Shown in pieces: positions 39,475 to 47,900 of a DNA stretch of 64,000 nt (position 1 is its first letter; each line of letters begins with the position of its first letter). Both the position numbers and the translations under genes were made by a program. This stretch comes from Lysobacterales bacterium (GTDB taxonomy: Bacteria > Pseudomonadota > Gammaproteobacteria > Xanthomonadales > UBA2363). The stretch covers positions 124,001 to 188,000 of the forward strand of contig JAHCAT010000007.1 in assembly GCA_019634735.1 (NCBI GenBank), in the 5' to 3' direction. The notes below the pieces were generated by a model, which ran no database searches, was not told the DNA's origin, and saw nothing but the letters and a program-made list of their open reading frames with translations.

Positions 39475-40288
39475 GGCGCGCCTGCAGGGTTCGGATGGTG
39501 GCGATCTCGGCCAGCAGTTCGCCCAGCGGCGGGATGTTGAAATCGCGCTCGAGCAGGGTCGGCCGGACCCCATGGCGATCGTAGCAATGCGCCAGCAGCG
39601 CCCAGACCGGGTCGATCACCGCCGCGCCGTGGCTGTCGATGATCAGGTCGGGCGCTTCGCGGTAATGGCCGGCGACGTGCAGGGCGACGATCCGGTGGCC
39701 GGGCAGGGCGTCGATGAAGGCGACCGGGTCGAAGCCGTGGTTGACGCTGTTGACGTAGACGTTGTTGACGTCGAGCAGCAGGTCGCAGTCGGCCTCTTCG
39801 AGCACGGCCCGCAGGAACTCAAGCTCGTCCAGGTCGGTCGCCAGGGGCGCGTAGTAGGAGACGTTCTCCACGGCGATGCGCCGGCCCAGCAGATCCTGCG
39901 CCTGGCCGATGCGCGCCGAGACGTGGCGTACGCCCTCGGCCGTGAACGGGATCGGCGCCAGGTCGTACAGCTGGCCGTCGTCGCTGCACCAGCTCAGGTG
40001 TTCGGAATACAGCGCGACGCGATGGCGCTCGAGGAAGGCGCCGATGCGGCGCAGCAGGTCGAGGTCGAGCGGCGCCGGGCCGCCCAGCGACAGGGACAGG
40101 CCGTGGCAGCTCAGCGGATGGCGCTCGGCCAGGGCGGCCAGCCGGCGGCCCGGTGCGCCGCCGACGCCGATCCAGTTTTCCGGCGCGCACTCCAGGAAAT
40201 CGACGGCATCGGCCGGCGCGGCCTCGAGCGCACCCAGCAGGGCGCGGCGCAGGCCCAGCCCGGCGCCCTGGAGGGACGCCGGCGTCAT
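39458..40288 (-). CDS. hvfB: DUF692 multinuclear non-heme iron oxidase (HvfB/BufB)
   Basis: A 276-residue TIM-barrel enzyme of the MNIO family (relative of MbnB). Members oxidise Cys residues of ribosomal peptides into copper-binding groups. The metal ligands are visible: HGLSLS (His62), SEHLSW (Glu96, His97), ENVSYY (Glu141, Asn142), [17 protein letters not shown] (Asp173 onward), HVAGH (His204, His208), DSHG (Asp218, His220) and LLERD (Glu247). The frame is open upstream through the repeat of hvfA, but the ATG at 40288 gives the family N-terminus. It lies 16 bp after hvfA and overlaps hvfC. Confidence 0.92.
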   Translation of the reverse strand: MTPASLQGAGLGLRRALLGALEAAPADAVDFLECAPENWIGVGGAPGRRLAALAERHPLSCHGLSLSLGGPAPLDLDLLRRIGAFLERHRVALYSEHLSWCSDDGQLYDLAPIPFTAEGVRHVSARIGQAQDLLGRRIAVENVSYYAPLATDLDELEFLRAVLEEADCDLLLDVNNVYVNSVNHGFDPVAFIDALPGHRIVALHVAGHYREAPDLIIDSHGAAVIDPVWALLAHCYDRHGVRPTLLERDFNIPPLGELLAEIATIRTLQARHAGTG

Positions 40289-40304
40289 GGCCGCGCGGTC
40301 GCGG

Positions 40305-40574
40305 TCAGGCCTTGCCGCCGCACTGACCCTCGCCGCACTTGCCTTCACCGCACTTGCCTTCCTCGCCGCACTTGCCCTCTTCCCCGCACTGGCCTTCTTC
40401 GCCGCACTTGCCCTCTTCGCCGCACTTGCCTTCCTCGGGCGGGTCGTCGCTGACCTGGTAGCCACCGCCGAGGTCGGCCAGGGCGAACGGGCTGGTCGCC
40501 TGGCTCAGCGGGGCGCCGGCGAGCAATGCCAGGCCGAGCACGGCCGTCAGGGGCTTGATCAGGTTGCTGTCCAT
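40305..40574 (-). CDS. hvfA: Cys-repeat precursor peptide, HvfA/bufferin family
   Basis: An 89-residue exported peptide preceded by AGGAGG. Residues 1-26 form a signal peptide (cleavage near SQA). The mature part starts [14 protein letters not shown], as in the HvfA family, then carries seven Cys in EG[KQ]CG units (Cys51, 57, 63, 69, 75, 80, 85): five EGKCG and two EGQCG. In characterised relatives such Cys are converted by the DUF692 enzyme into copper-binding groups and the exported product buffers copper. The next two genes encode the oxidase and its partner. Copper binding here is inferred. Confidence 0.9.
   Translation of the reverse strand: MDSNLIKPLTAVLGLALLAGAPLSQATSPFALADLGGGYQVSDDPPEEGKCGEEGKCGEEGQCGEEGKCGEEGKCGEGKCGEGQCGGKA
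40317..40433 (-). repeat. hvfA: tandem EG[KQ]CG-encoding repeat in hvfA
   Basis: Imperfect tandem repeats, four 18-bp (EEGKCG-type) units and shorter 15-bp units at the 3' end, code for the seven Cys motifs. Such arrays can expand or contract by slippage, so copy number may vary between strains. Confidence 0.85.
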
Positions 40575-40733
40575 CGTGGAACCTCCTGGTGGGGGTGGAG
40601 CGCGGGCGTCGACGCCGCCGGTCGGGGGCGCAGGAGACAAGCGTAGTACCGAAGGCGACCGTCAACCAGCGCCCCGGAAAACCCGTTCAGCAGGTTGCGG
40701 TACCGGACGTCCTGCCGGCCACCGGGGTCCCGC

Positions 40734-41843
40734 TCAGAACCAGCCGTGCACCCGCACACCCTGGACGGTGTCGGTACCGCCGCCGGCGTGATGACCCCGG
40801 CCCACCTGGGCGGTGATCCGCAGACTGGCGGGCAGCAACCAGCTCGCGGCGAGGGCGTAGCTGTGGCCGCTCTGCCGCGCCTGGGCGGCATCCTCGACGG
40901 CCAGCCGGGCGGCACGCAGCGAGAATTCCCAGGCGCCCGCCCGCCTGCCGGGGCTGATCCCCTCGAACACGCCGTCACGGTAGCGGCGGCTCTCTCCACC
41001 CGGCCGCCAGCTCGCCATCAGATAGCCGCCGTTGGCCTGGTGGCTCCGCCCGGGGACCCGCGCACGCAGCCACAGGTGTTCGGCCTGCACGGTGAACGGT
41101 CCGCGATCCCAGGCCGCCTCCACGCCGAGACGGTCGGCCCGCGCGACGCCGTCCAGGCGGCCGCTGTCGGCCAGGACCAGGGGCAGTCCGCTGACATCGG
41201 GTCGGCCGCGCAGCCGGACCGGCCCGTCCGGCCGCTCCGTGCCGGCGGCCAGGCCCAGGTGCAGCCGGTGCCCGTCGTCGTCGGTCTGCCGCCAGTTCCA
41301 GGTGGTCCGGGCGAACAGGCCAGGGCCGCGTCGCTCGGGATTGAGGGTGCCATCGAAGGCGGCGACCGCCAGCGTCCGCCTGCCGCCTGCCCAGCCCGCC
41401 TCCAGCCCGAGTGCCCGTCCCGGCACCAGGGCGTTCATCGGCGAGCGCTCGAGCAGGGTCAGGTGGCGATGGCTGGTGAGCGCCTCCAGCCCCATCGGCG
41501 TCTTGCCCTGGCCGATCCGCAGGCGACCGTGCTCGCCCAGTCGCAAGCGCACGAAGACATCGGTCCAGGTGCCCGGCACGGCGTCGTACTCGACCTTGGC
41601 CGCCAGTCCGTTGGGACCGGCCAGGTTCACGGCCATACGCTGGCGGCGGAAACCGTCGGCCGAGACGCCGCCATGGTCGCGGTCTGCGTGCAGCACGTCG
41701 TACTGGGCGCTGGCGGCCGGGGCCACGGTCCAGCCCTCCGCTGGCGACCAGCGGGGTGGCCAGCCGTCCGCTTGGACGGCCCCTCCCGGTGCGGCAACGA
41801 GCAGGGCAAGGGCGGACAGACGCAGCAGGCAGCGCGTGGACAT
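40734..41843 (-). CDS. OprO/OprP-type outer-membrane porin
   Basis: A 369-residue protein with a signal peptide (cleavage near VQA) and an alternating beta-strand pattern ending in a terminal Phe (VQGVRVHGWF), as in outer-membrane barrels. The blocks VKVEYD-like (AAKVEYDAVPGTWTDVFVRL), IGQGKTPMGLE and LTLLERSPMNAL are typical of the phosphate-selective porin O/P family. It runs in the same direction as hvfABC, 160 bp upstream. Specificity for phosphate is not certain, but in-phase PhoB-like half-sites lie upstream. Confidence 0.85.
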   Translation of the reverse strand: MSTRCLLRLSALALLVAAPGGAVQADGWPPRWSPAEGWTVAPAASAQYDVLHADRDHGGVSADGFRRQRMAVNLAGPNGLAAKVEYDAVPGTWTDVFVRLRLGEHGRLRIGQGKTPMGLEALTSHRHLTLLERSPMNALVPGRALGLEAGWAGGRRTLAVAAFDGTLNPERRGPGLFARTTWNWRQTDDDGHRLHLGLAAGTERPDGPVRLRGRPDVSGLPLVLADSGRLDGVARADRLGVEAAWDRGPFTVQAEHLWLRARVPGRSHQANGGYLMASWRPGGESRRYRDGVFEGISPGRRAGAWEFSLRAARLAVEDAAQARQSGHSYALAASWLLPASLRITAQVGRGHHAGGGTDTVQGVRVHGWF

Positions 41844-41906
41844 GATGGACCGGAGCAGCCGAGGGCGCCGGCATCGTATGTCAGAAATGTTGCTGGAAGG
41901 TTACAG

Positions 41907-41946
41907 ATGACGCGTCGATGACTTTTCTGGGTCATCCGAATGACAC
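41907..41946 (-). promoter_or_regulatory. possible PhoB box array upstream of porin
   Basis: On the minus strand three GTCAT-containing heptamers (GTGTCAT ending at 41940, AAGTCAT ending at 41918, GCGTCAT ending at 41907) lie at spacings of 22 and 11 bp, the 11-bp phase of PhoB boxes. One intermediate repeat is degenerate. A TACGAT at 41878-41873 could be a -10, though further downstream than in classic pho promoters. It fits a phosphate-type porin. Confidence 0.4.
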
Positions 41947-42014
41947 GGGCCCGAATGCCCAGGGGCCGCGGTCGCAGGGCGGCGGCCGCACGTCGGACAC
42001 CGCAGGTGCCCGGC

Positions 42015-42692
42015 TCAGTCCTCGGGTGGCGCCAGGGGCGCTTCGCCGGGCGGCGCCGGTGGCCGCAGGCGGCGCGGCCACCGGCACAGGTCGGCAACGG
42101 GGCAGGCGTGGCAGCGTGGCTGCCGGGCCCGGCAGGTGTAGCGGCCGTGCAGGATCAGCCAGTGGTGGGCGTGCTGCAGGTAGGTCTCGGGCACCCGCTT
42201 GAGCAAGCCATGCTCGACCGCCAGGGGCGTCTTTCCGGGCGCCAGGCCGGTGCGGTTGCCGACCCGGAAGATGTGCGTGTCGACCGCCATGGTCGGTTGC
42301 CCGAAGGCGACGTTGAGCACCACGTTGGCGGTCTTCCGGCCGACGCCGGGCAGGGCCTCCAGGGATGCGCGATCCGCCGGCACCTCGCCGCCGTGACGCT
42401 CGACCAGCAGCGCGCAGGTCTTCAGCAGGTTGCGGGCCTTGGTCTGGTAGAGGCCGATCGAGGCGATATGGCGGCGAACCGCGTCCTCTCCCAGCGCCAG
42501 CATGGCCTGCGGCGTCGGCGCCGCGGCGAACAGGTGGCGGGTGGCCTTGTTGACGCCCGCGTCGGTAGCCTGCGCCGAGAGCAGCACCGCGGCCAGCAAC
42601 TGGAAGGTCGAGCCGTACTCCAGTTCGGTTTTCGGAGATGGGTTCAGTTCGGCCAGGCGCCGGAAGAACTCGACGCGCTCGGCGAGTCTCAT
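42015..42692 (-). CDS. nth: endonuclease III
   Basis: A 225-residue DNA glycosylase/AP-lyase that removes oxidised pyrimidines. It shows the helix-hairpin-helix LPGVGRKTAN with the catalytic Lys, the catalytic Asp in AVDTHIFRV, and the C-terminal [4Fe-4S] loop CRARQPRCHACPVADLC (C-x6-C-x2-C-x5-C). The gene overlaps rnfE by 4 bp, the same rnfE-nth linkage as in E. coli. The Pro-rich last 20 residues are an extension of no known role. Confidence 0.96.
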   Translation of the reverse strand: MRLAERVEFFRRLAELNPSPKTELEYGSTFQLLAAVLLSAQATDAGVNKATRHLFAAAPTPQAMLALGEDAVRRHIASIGLYQTKARNLLKTCALLVERHGGEVPADRASLEALPGVGRKTANVVLNVAFGQPTMAVDTHIFRVGNRTGLAPGKTPLAVEHGLLKRVPETYLQHAHHWLILHGRYTCRARQPRCHACPVADLCRWPRRLRPPAPPGEAPLAPPED

Positions 42693-43357
42693 GGGGCCGG
42701 TTCCGGCGCTGCCGGGCGCGCCGCGGCCCGGGCGACCAGCGCATTGCGTGCGGCGATCAGGCCGGCGAAAACGAAGAAGGCACCGGCCGGCAGCACCGCC
42801 AGCAGCAGGCCCCGCCCGGTGCCCAGTTCGATGCGCAGCGCGGCCGACCAGCCGCCCAGCAGCAGGGGCAGGTCGGCGAACACGGTGCCCTGGCCGAGCA
42901 GTTCGCGGATTGCGCCGACCGCCACCAGCACCGCCAGCAGCCCGACGCCCATCAGGGCGCCGTCCAGCGCCGCCAGGCCGACCCGCTGGCGCGCGGCGAA
43001 TGCCTCGGCACGGCCGAGGATCATGCAGTTGGTGACGATCAGGGGAATGAACAGGCCGATCGCCTCATGCAGTCCGGGCAGCCAGGCCCGCGCCAGCAGG
43101 TCGACGCTGCTCACCGCCGAGGCGATCACCAGCACGAACAGCGGCAGGCGCACCTGCGGGCGGGTGATCGGTCGCAACGCCGACACCGCGGTGCTGGCGA
43201 CGGTCACCACCAGGACCGTGGCCAGGCCCAGGCCCAGGGCGTTCACCGTGCTGGTCGACACTGCCAGCAGGGGGCACAGGCCAAGCAGCTGTACCAGCGC
43301 CGGGTTGTTCTCCCACAAGGCGTTGCGGGCCAGTTCGGCGGCGGAGGGCTCGGTCAT
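42689..43357 (-). CDS. rnfE: Rnf/Rsx electron transport complex subunit E
   Basis: A 222-residue membrane subunit of the Rnf/Rsx complex, which couples ferredoxin/NADH electron transfer to ion movement and in enterics keeps SoxR reduced. It has six hydrophobic helices and the family blocks LWENNPALVQLLGLCPLLAV and GLFIPLIVTNCMILGRAEAF, the latter with the conserved Cys proposed to ligate an intramembrane FeS cluster. It is the last rnf gene and overlaps nth. A 203-bp G-rich repeat separates it from rnfG. Confidence 0.94.
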   Translation of the reverse strand: MTEPSAAELARNALWENNPALVQLLGLCPLLAVSTSTVNALGLGLATVLVVTVASTAVSALRPITRPQVRLPLFVLVIASAVSSVDLLARAWLPGLHEAIGLFIPLIVTNCMILGRAEAFAARQRVGLAALDGALMGVGLLAVLVAVGAIRELLGQGTVFADLPLLLGGWSAALRIELGTGRGLLLAVLPAGAFFVFAGLIAARNALVARAAARPAAPEPAP

Positions 43358-43405
43358 GCGCGGATTGTACGGGCTGGCTCGTCAGGCGCTTGGCCGGGCA
43401 GGCCA

Positions 43406-43470
43406 GGGACCGGGGACCGGGGAGCAGGGGAGCAGGAAGCAGGGAGCGGGGAGCAGGGAGCGGGGAGGGG
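43406..43470 (+). repeat. G-rich heptamer repeat between rnfG and rnfE
   Basis: A run of degenerate 7-mers (GGGACCG, GGGAGCA, GGGAGCG) with at least four G3-4 tracts separated by 3-4 nt on the + strand, so it fits a G-quadruplex motif. It resembles the GGGACTC array at 60587-60614. It interrupts an otherwise tightly packed operon. Confidence 0.7.
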
Positions 43471-43560
43471 CGTGGTGCCGTCGCAAGGTGGAAGGCGCTT
43501 GCCAGGAGCGGGTGGGCCTGGCTGTGGCGATGGCTCGGCGAGGGCGCCAGTCAGGGTCCC

Positions 43561-44181
43561 TCAGTGGGGTTGCGCCGGCAGTGCGTACAGGGACTCGCCA
43601 CGCTCGGCGTGGACGGCCAGGGCACGCGCCACCGCCGTGACCACGGCGCGCGGCGTGATGGTGGCGCCGGTGAACTGGTCGAAGTCGCCGCCGTCGCGGC
43701 GCACGGTCCAGCGGGGCGGTGGCGGTTCGGCCAGGCTGCGGCCGTCGAAGCCCAGCACCCAGTCGCTGCGGCGCAGCTCGATCGGGTCGCCCAGGCCCGG
43801 CGTCTCGGCATGGGCGACGACGCGGACGCCCAGGACATGGCCTGCCCGGTCGATGCCGACCAGCAGTTCGATCGGCCCGGCATAGCCATCCGGTGCGGTG
43901 ACGGTCAGCGCGACCGCGGTGCCGATGCCGCCGCGGCGCGCCCGCCAGACGGTCCTTGCACCCGGACCCAGGCGTGCGTCATGGACCAGGGCGGTGTCGG
44001 CCAGCGGGTCATTGTCGTACAGCGAAGGCGGCAGCACCGCGGCCAGCCGCTCCAGCGCGCGGGTGTGCTCGCGGGCGGCGATGCGTTCGCGGGTGCCGTG
44101 ATGGATGCCGGCCAGCAGCGCAGTGGCCAGCAGCGCGGCCACGGCCAGCAGCAGCGCCGGCGATCCGCGCTCAGCCGCCAT
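43561..44181 (-). CDS. rnfG: Rnf/Rsx electron transport complex subunit G
   Basis: A 206-residue periplasm-facing flavoprotein with one N-terminal membrane helix (ALLLAVAALLATALLAGI). HAETPGLGD (124-132) and TGAT (171-174) are the FMN-binding elements; Thr174 is the expected phosphoester-FMN site. The gene overlaps rnfD by 11 bp. Confidence 0.93.
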   Translation of the reverse strand: MAAERGSPALLLAVAALLATALLAGIHHGTRERIAAREHTRALERLAAVLPPSLYDNDPLADTALVHDARLGPGARTVWRARRGGIGTAVALTVTAPDGYAGPIELLVGIDRAGHVLGVRVVAHAETPGLGDPIELRRSDWVLGFDGRSLAEPPPPRWTVRRDGGDFDQFTGATITPRAVVTAVARALAVHAERGESLYALPAQPH

Positions 44182-45226
44182 CGCCGCGCTCCGCGCGCCG
44201 TCGGTGGCCGAAGATGCGCGTCGGCGTCAGGCGGTCGATCATCGGCGCCGCCGCGTTCATCAGCAGGATCGCGAAGGCGACGCCGTCCGGATAGCCGCCC
44301 CAGCGCCGGATCGCCAGGGTCAGCACCGCCACGCCGATGCCGAATATCCAGCGCCCGCGCGGCGTGGTGCAGCCGGACACCGGGTCGGTGGCGATGAAGA
44401 AGGCGGCCAGCACCAGGGCACCGGAGAACACGTGCTGCGGCGGCGAGGGATGCAGGCCGGGATCGGCCAGCCAGAACGGCAGGCTGAGCGCGATCGTGGC
44501 GCCCAGCACCGCGACCGGCGTGCGCCAGTCGGCGACCCGCAAAAGGCACAGGACGATGCCGCCGAGCGCGAAGAAGTTGGCCGACCATTCCCAGCCGCGG
44601 CCGCCGAAGTCGCCGAACACCGGGTCGCCGCGCACCTCGGCGAGGGTGCGGCCCGCCCCGGCCAGCTCGCGAAGCGTGGCCAGGGGCGTGGCACCGGTCA
44701 CCGCATCCCAGCCGGCGTCGGGGGGGCATCCTGCGAAGATGGCCGCGAACGTCTCGGCGGCGGTGACCTGGGTCGCCGCAAGTCCCGCCGGCGCCAGCCA
44801 GCGCGACGCCTCGAGCGGAAACGACACCAGCACCACCGCGTAACCGACCATCGCCGGGTTGAACAGGTTGTGGCCGAGGCCGCCGTACAGGTGCTTGGCC
44901 AGGCCGATCGCGGCGACCATGCCGACCAGGGCCAGCCACCAGGGCGCCAGCGGCGGGATGCACAGGGCGAACAGCCAGCCGGTCACCGCCGCGCTGCCGT
45001 CGCCCAGGAACGGCCGCAGGGGCTGGCCGCGCAGGCGCAGCGCGGCGGCCTCCAGGGCCAGTGCGAAGGCCACCGCCAGCAGCACCTGGACCAGCACGCC
45101 GATGCCGAAGAACCACACCTGGGCGGCGGTGCCCGGCAGCAGGGCGGCCAGCACCAGCAGCATCACGCGGCGCACGCTGTTGCGCGCCGGCCAGTGCGGT
45201 GCGGGGCCGGTCTCGAAGCGCCTCAT
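44171..45226 (-). CDS. rnfD: Rnf/Rsx electron transport complex subunit D
   Basis: A 351-residue membrane subunit with about nine hydrophobic helices. TGAT at residues 177-180 in DAVTGATPL is the covalent FMN site (Thr180). KHLYGGLGHNLFNPAMVGYA and FFIATDPVSGCTTPRGRWIFG are strongly conserved. The ATG at 45226 overlaps the rnfC stop (ATGA); the longer open frame running into rnfC is a shadow. Confidence 0.94.
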   Translation of the reverse strand: MRRFETGPAPHWPARNSVRRVMLLVLAALLPGTAAQVWFFGIGVLVQVLLAVAFALALEAAALRLRGQPLRPFLGDGSAAVTGWLFALCIPPLAPWWLALVGMVAAIGLAKHLYGGLGHNLFNPAMVGYAVVLVSFPLEASRWLAPAGLAATQVTAAETFAAIFAGCPPDAGWDAVTGATPLATLRELAGAGRTLAEVRGDPVFGDFGGRGWEWSANFFALGGIVLCLLRVADWRTPVAVLGATIALSLPFWLADPGLHPSPPQHVFSGALVLAAFFIATDPVSGCTTPRGRWIFGIGVAVLTLAIRRWGGYPDGVAFAILLMNAAAPMIDRLTPTRIFGHRRRAERGDGG

Positions 45227-46680
45227 GGCCGACCCGCCGGTGCGTCGTCGTCGTCGCGCAACGCCGCCTCGCGGGCCCGCAGGCGCGCCTCGCGCGCCGC
45301 CTGCTCGCGCACCAGGCGCGCCTGACGGGCCTCGAACAGGACGCGCGAACGGCGCGCGCGTTCCGCCTCCTGGGCCTGCCAGGCGCGCTCGCCCTTGCCG
45401 AACCGGAAGCGCTCGACCAGGGGGATCTGGCTGGGACACACGTAGGCGCACAGGCCGCATTCGATGCAGTCGGCCAGGCCCAGGCGGGACGTGGCCACCC
45501 AGTCGCCAGCGCGGATGGCGGCGTCGAGCTGCTGCGGCAGGAGCCGGGCCGGGCAGACGCGCGCGCACTCGCCGCAGCGGATGCAGGGCAGCTCGGGGCC
45601 ACGGGCTCGCAGTTCGTCGGCGGCCAGCACCAGCACACAGTTGCCGGACTTGCCGACCGGCACCTGGTCGCTGGCCAGCGACTGGCCCATCATCGGCCCG
45701 CCCAGCACCAGCCGTTGCGCGGCCGGTGTGTAGCCGCCCGCGGCTTCGACCAGGTCGGCGACCAGGGTGCCCAGCGGCACCTCCAGGCTGCACGGCCCGG
45801 CGACACCGCGGCCGGCGACGCTGACCACCCGCGAGACCAGCGGTTCGCCCAGGACCACGGCGCGCCAGGCGGCCGCTGCGGTGGCGACGTTCACGCAGGC
45901 GACGCCGTGCTGGCGCGGCGTGGTGCCGGCGCCCACCTCGATACCGGTGAGCGTGTAGACCAGCTGGCGCTCGCCGCCCTGCGGATAGCGGGTCGGCACG
46001 GCGACCAGCTCGATCGCGGTGCCGGCGGCCGCGTCGGTCAGCGCTTCAAGTGCCTCGCGCATGTGGTCCTCGACCGCCAGCAGGATGCGCGAGGCGCCGA
46101 GCAGATGGCCGAGCAGTTCGCTGCCCGCCGTCACCTGGTCCGCGCGGGCCCGCATCAGCGCGTCATCGCAGGCGATCCAGGGTTCGCACTCGGCGCCGTT
46201 GACGATCAGCGTGTGGACCGGGAAGCCGTCCGGCGCCAGTTTACGATCGGTGGGGAAAACCGCGCCGCCCAGGCCGACCACGCCGGCCTCGCGCAGGCGC
46301 GCGGCCAGCGTCGCCGGCGGCGATGTCCGCCACGCCGGCAGCGGCGGCATGCGCTGCCAGTCCTGGCGGCCATCGGGAACCAGCTCGACACAGGGCAATG
46401 GCTGGCCGGCAGGATGGCCGATGTCGTGCGTCACGATGCCCAGGACCTGTCCGGACGCCGGCGCATGCACGTGGGCGGAGTCCTCGCCGTCGGCCTCGCC
46501 GATGCGCTTGCCGGCCAGCACCCGCTCGCCGGCCGCGACGCAGGCGCGGGCGGGCGAGCCGGCATGCTGCAACAGCGGCACCAGCAGCCGGGCCGGCATC
46601 GGCAGGCAGCGCAGCGGCGGCCGGCTGGCCTGCTTGCGCGGATCCAGGCGCAGCCCCCCGGGGAAGACGTAGGTGCTCAT
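45223..46680 (-). CDS. rnfC: Rnf/Rsx electron transport complex subunit C
   Basis: A 485-residue NADH/FMN- and FeS-binding subunit. The N-terminal half has the Gly-rich nucleotide fold (VVGLGGAVFPTDRKL, VNGAECEPWIACDD). Two [4Fe-4S] motifs CIRCGECARVCP (near 366) and CIECGLCAYVCP (near 405) follow, then a charged Arg/Ala/Glu helix tail of ~55 residues. It heads the rnfCDGE-nth cluster; rnfA and rnfB, which precede it in enterics, are absent, and the next gene upstream is ispB. Confidence 0.95.
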   Translation of the reverse strand: MSTYVFPGGLRLDPRKQASRPPLRCLPMPARLLVPLLQHAGSPARACVAAGERVLAGKRIGEADGEDSAHVHAPASGQVLGIVTHDIGHPAGQPLPCVELVPDGRQDWQRMPPLPAWRTSPPATLAARLREAGVVGLGGAVFPTDRKLAPDGFPVHTLIVNGAECEPWIACDDALMRARADQVTAGSELLGHLLGASRILLAVEDHMREALEALTDAAAGTAIELVAVPTRYPQGGERQLVYTLTGIEVGAGTTPRQHGVACVNVATAAAAWRAVVLGEPLVSRVVSVAGRGVAGPCSLEVPLGTLVADLVEAAGGYTPAAQRLVLGGPMMGQSLASDQVPVGKSGNCVLVLAADELRARGPELPCIRCGECARVCPARLLPQQLDAAIRAGDWVATSRLGLADCIECGLCAYVCPSQIPLVERFRFGKGERAWQAQEAERARRSRVLFEARQARLVREQAAREARLRAREAALRDDDDAPAGRP

Positions 46681-46765
46681 CCGCGCGCCGCGTGCTCAGT
46701 CTGCCGCCGGCGCGATGCCGGACCCGCCGGCCGATCGCCAACCGCCGCGGCGGCGCGACATGCCG

Positions 46766-47779
46766 TCAGGCGCCGCGATCGACCGCGAAACGCGCAAGGA
46801 AGGCCAGCGCGTCCCGGTAGGGCGAGGCGGGCAGGGCGGCCAGCGCATCGGTGGCGCCCCCGGCGTGGTCGCCGGCCTGGCGACGCGCGTAGTCCAGGCC
46901 GCCGTGGCTGCGGATCGCGGCCAGCACCGCTGGCAGGTGCTCGCGGCCGCCGCTCGCGACCGCGTTGCGCAGGGTCGCGGCCTCCTCGCCCCGGGCGTGC
47001 GCCAGGGCATGGATCAGCGGCAGGGTCGGCTTGCCCTCGGCGAGATCGTCGCCCAGGTGTTTGCCCAGGGCGTCCTCGTCGGCCTCGTAGTCGAGGATGT
47101 CGTCGGCGATCTGGAAGGCCATGCCCAGGGCGTGGCCATAGTCGCGCAGCGCCTGGACGCGTGCGCCGTCCAGGCCGGCGAGCAGACCGCCGAGCTGCGC
47201 CGCGGCCGCGAACAGGATCGCTGTCTTGCGCTCGATCACCCGCAGGTAGTCGGCCTCGGTGGTGTCCGGATTGTGGATGTGCATGAGCTGCAGCACCTCA
47301 CCCTCGGCGATCGCGTTGGTGGTGTCGGCCAGCAGCCGCATCACCGGCATGGCGTCGAGGTCGACCATCAGCTGGAACGACCGCGAGTAGAGGAAGTCGC
47401 CGACCAGCACCGAGGCCGCGTTGCCGAACAGCGAGTTCGCGGTGCGCCGGCCGCGCCGCAGGTCGGACTCGTCGACCACGTCGTCGTGCAGCAGGGTGGC
47501 GGTGTGGATGAACTCGATGATCGCCGCGGCGGCGATGTGGCCGTCGCCGCGGTAACCGGCCGCACGCGCCGCCAGCAGGACCACCAGCGGGCGCAGCCGC
47601 TTGCCGCCGGCGACGATGTGCTCGGCGACCTGGTTGACCAGCAGCACCTCCGAGGCCAGCCGGCGCCGGATCAGGGCGTCGACCTGGCGCGCGTCCTCGG
47701 CGACCAGCGCCTGCACGGCGGCGAAATCGCTCGGGGCCTGGCGGCTGGTGGCGGTGGCGGTGGCGGAAACGGCGGTCAA
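46766..47779 (-). CDS. ispB: octaprenyl/polyprenyl diphosphate synthase
   Basis: A 337-residue trans-prenyltransferase that builds the ubiquinone side chain from farnesyl diphosphate and IPP. Both Asp-rich motifs are present: LLHDDVVDESD and QIADDILDYEAD, with GGKRLRPLVVLLAA and the GEVLQL block. The length fits long-chain synthases; the exact chain length cannot be told. A possible -10 lies 66 bp upstream. Confidence 0.93.
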   Translation of the reverse strand: MTAVSATATATSRQAPSDFAAVQALVAEDARQVDALIRRRLASEVLLVNQVAEHIVAGGKRLRPLVVLLAARAAGYRGDGHIAAAAIIEFIHTATLLHDDVVDESDLRRGRRTANSLFGNAASVLVGDFLYSRSFQLMVDLDAMPVMRLLADTTNAIAEGEVLQLMHIHNPDTTEADYLRVIERKTAILFAAAAQLGGLLAGLDGARVQALRDYGHALGMAFQIADDILDYEADEDALGKHLGDDLAEGKPTLPLIHALAHARGEEAATLRNAVASGGREHLPAVLAAIRSHGGLDYARRQAGDHAGGATDALAALPASPYRDALAFLARFAVDRGA

Positions 47780-47844
47780 GAGCGGTCCTTACGATGATGG
47801 CGCGCTGCCCCGGGGCCTGGTCGGCGGCCGCCGGCGCCGTCGCA

Positions 47845-47850
47845 AGTATA
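47845..47850 (-). promoter_or_regulatory. ispB: possible -10 element of ispB
   Basis: TATACT on the minus strand, 66 bp before the ispB ATG, in the 121-bp gap shared with the divergent MFS gene. The -35 is weak. Confidence 0.35.
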
Positions 47851-47900
47851 CGCCGGGGGCGATTTTGGCAGACTATGCGCCGTCCTCCAGTGCCTGTCCC

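Noticed and set aside
39475..39573. N-terminal extension of hvfC
   Set aside because: It is out-of-frame hvfB sequence; ATG 39474 gives the expected DUF2063 start.
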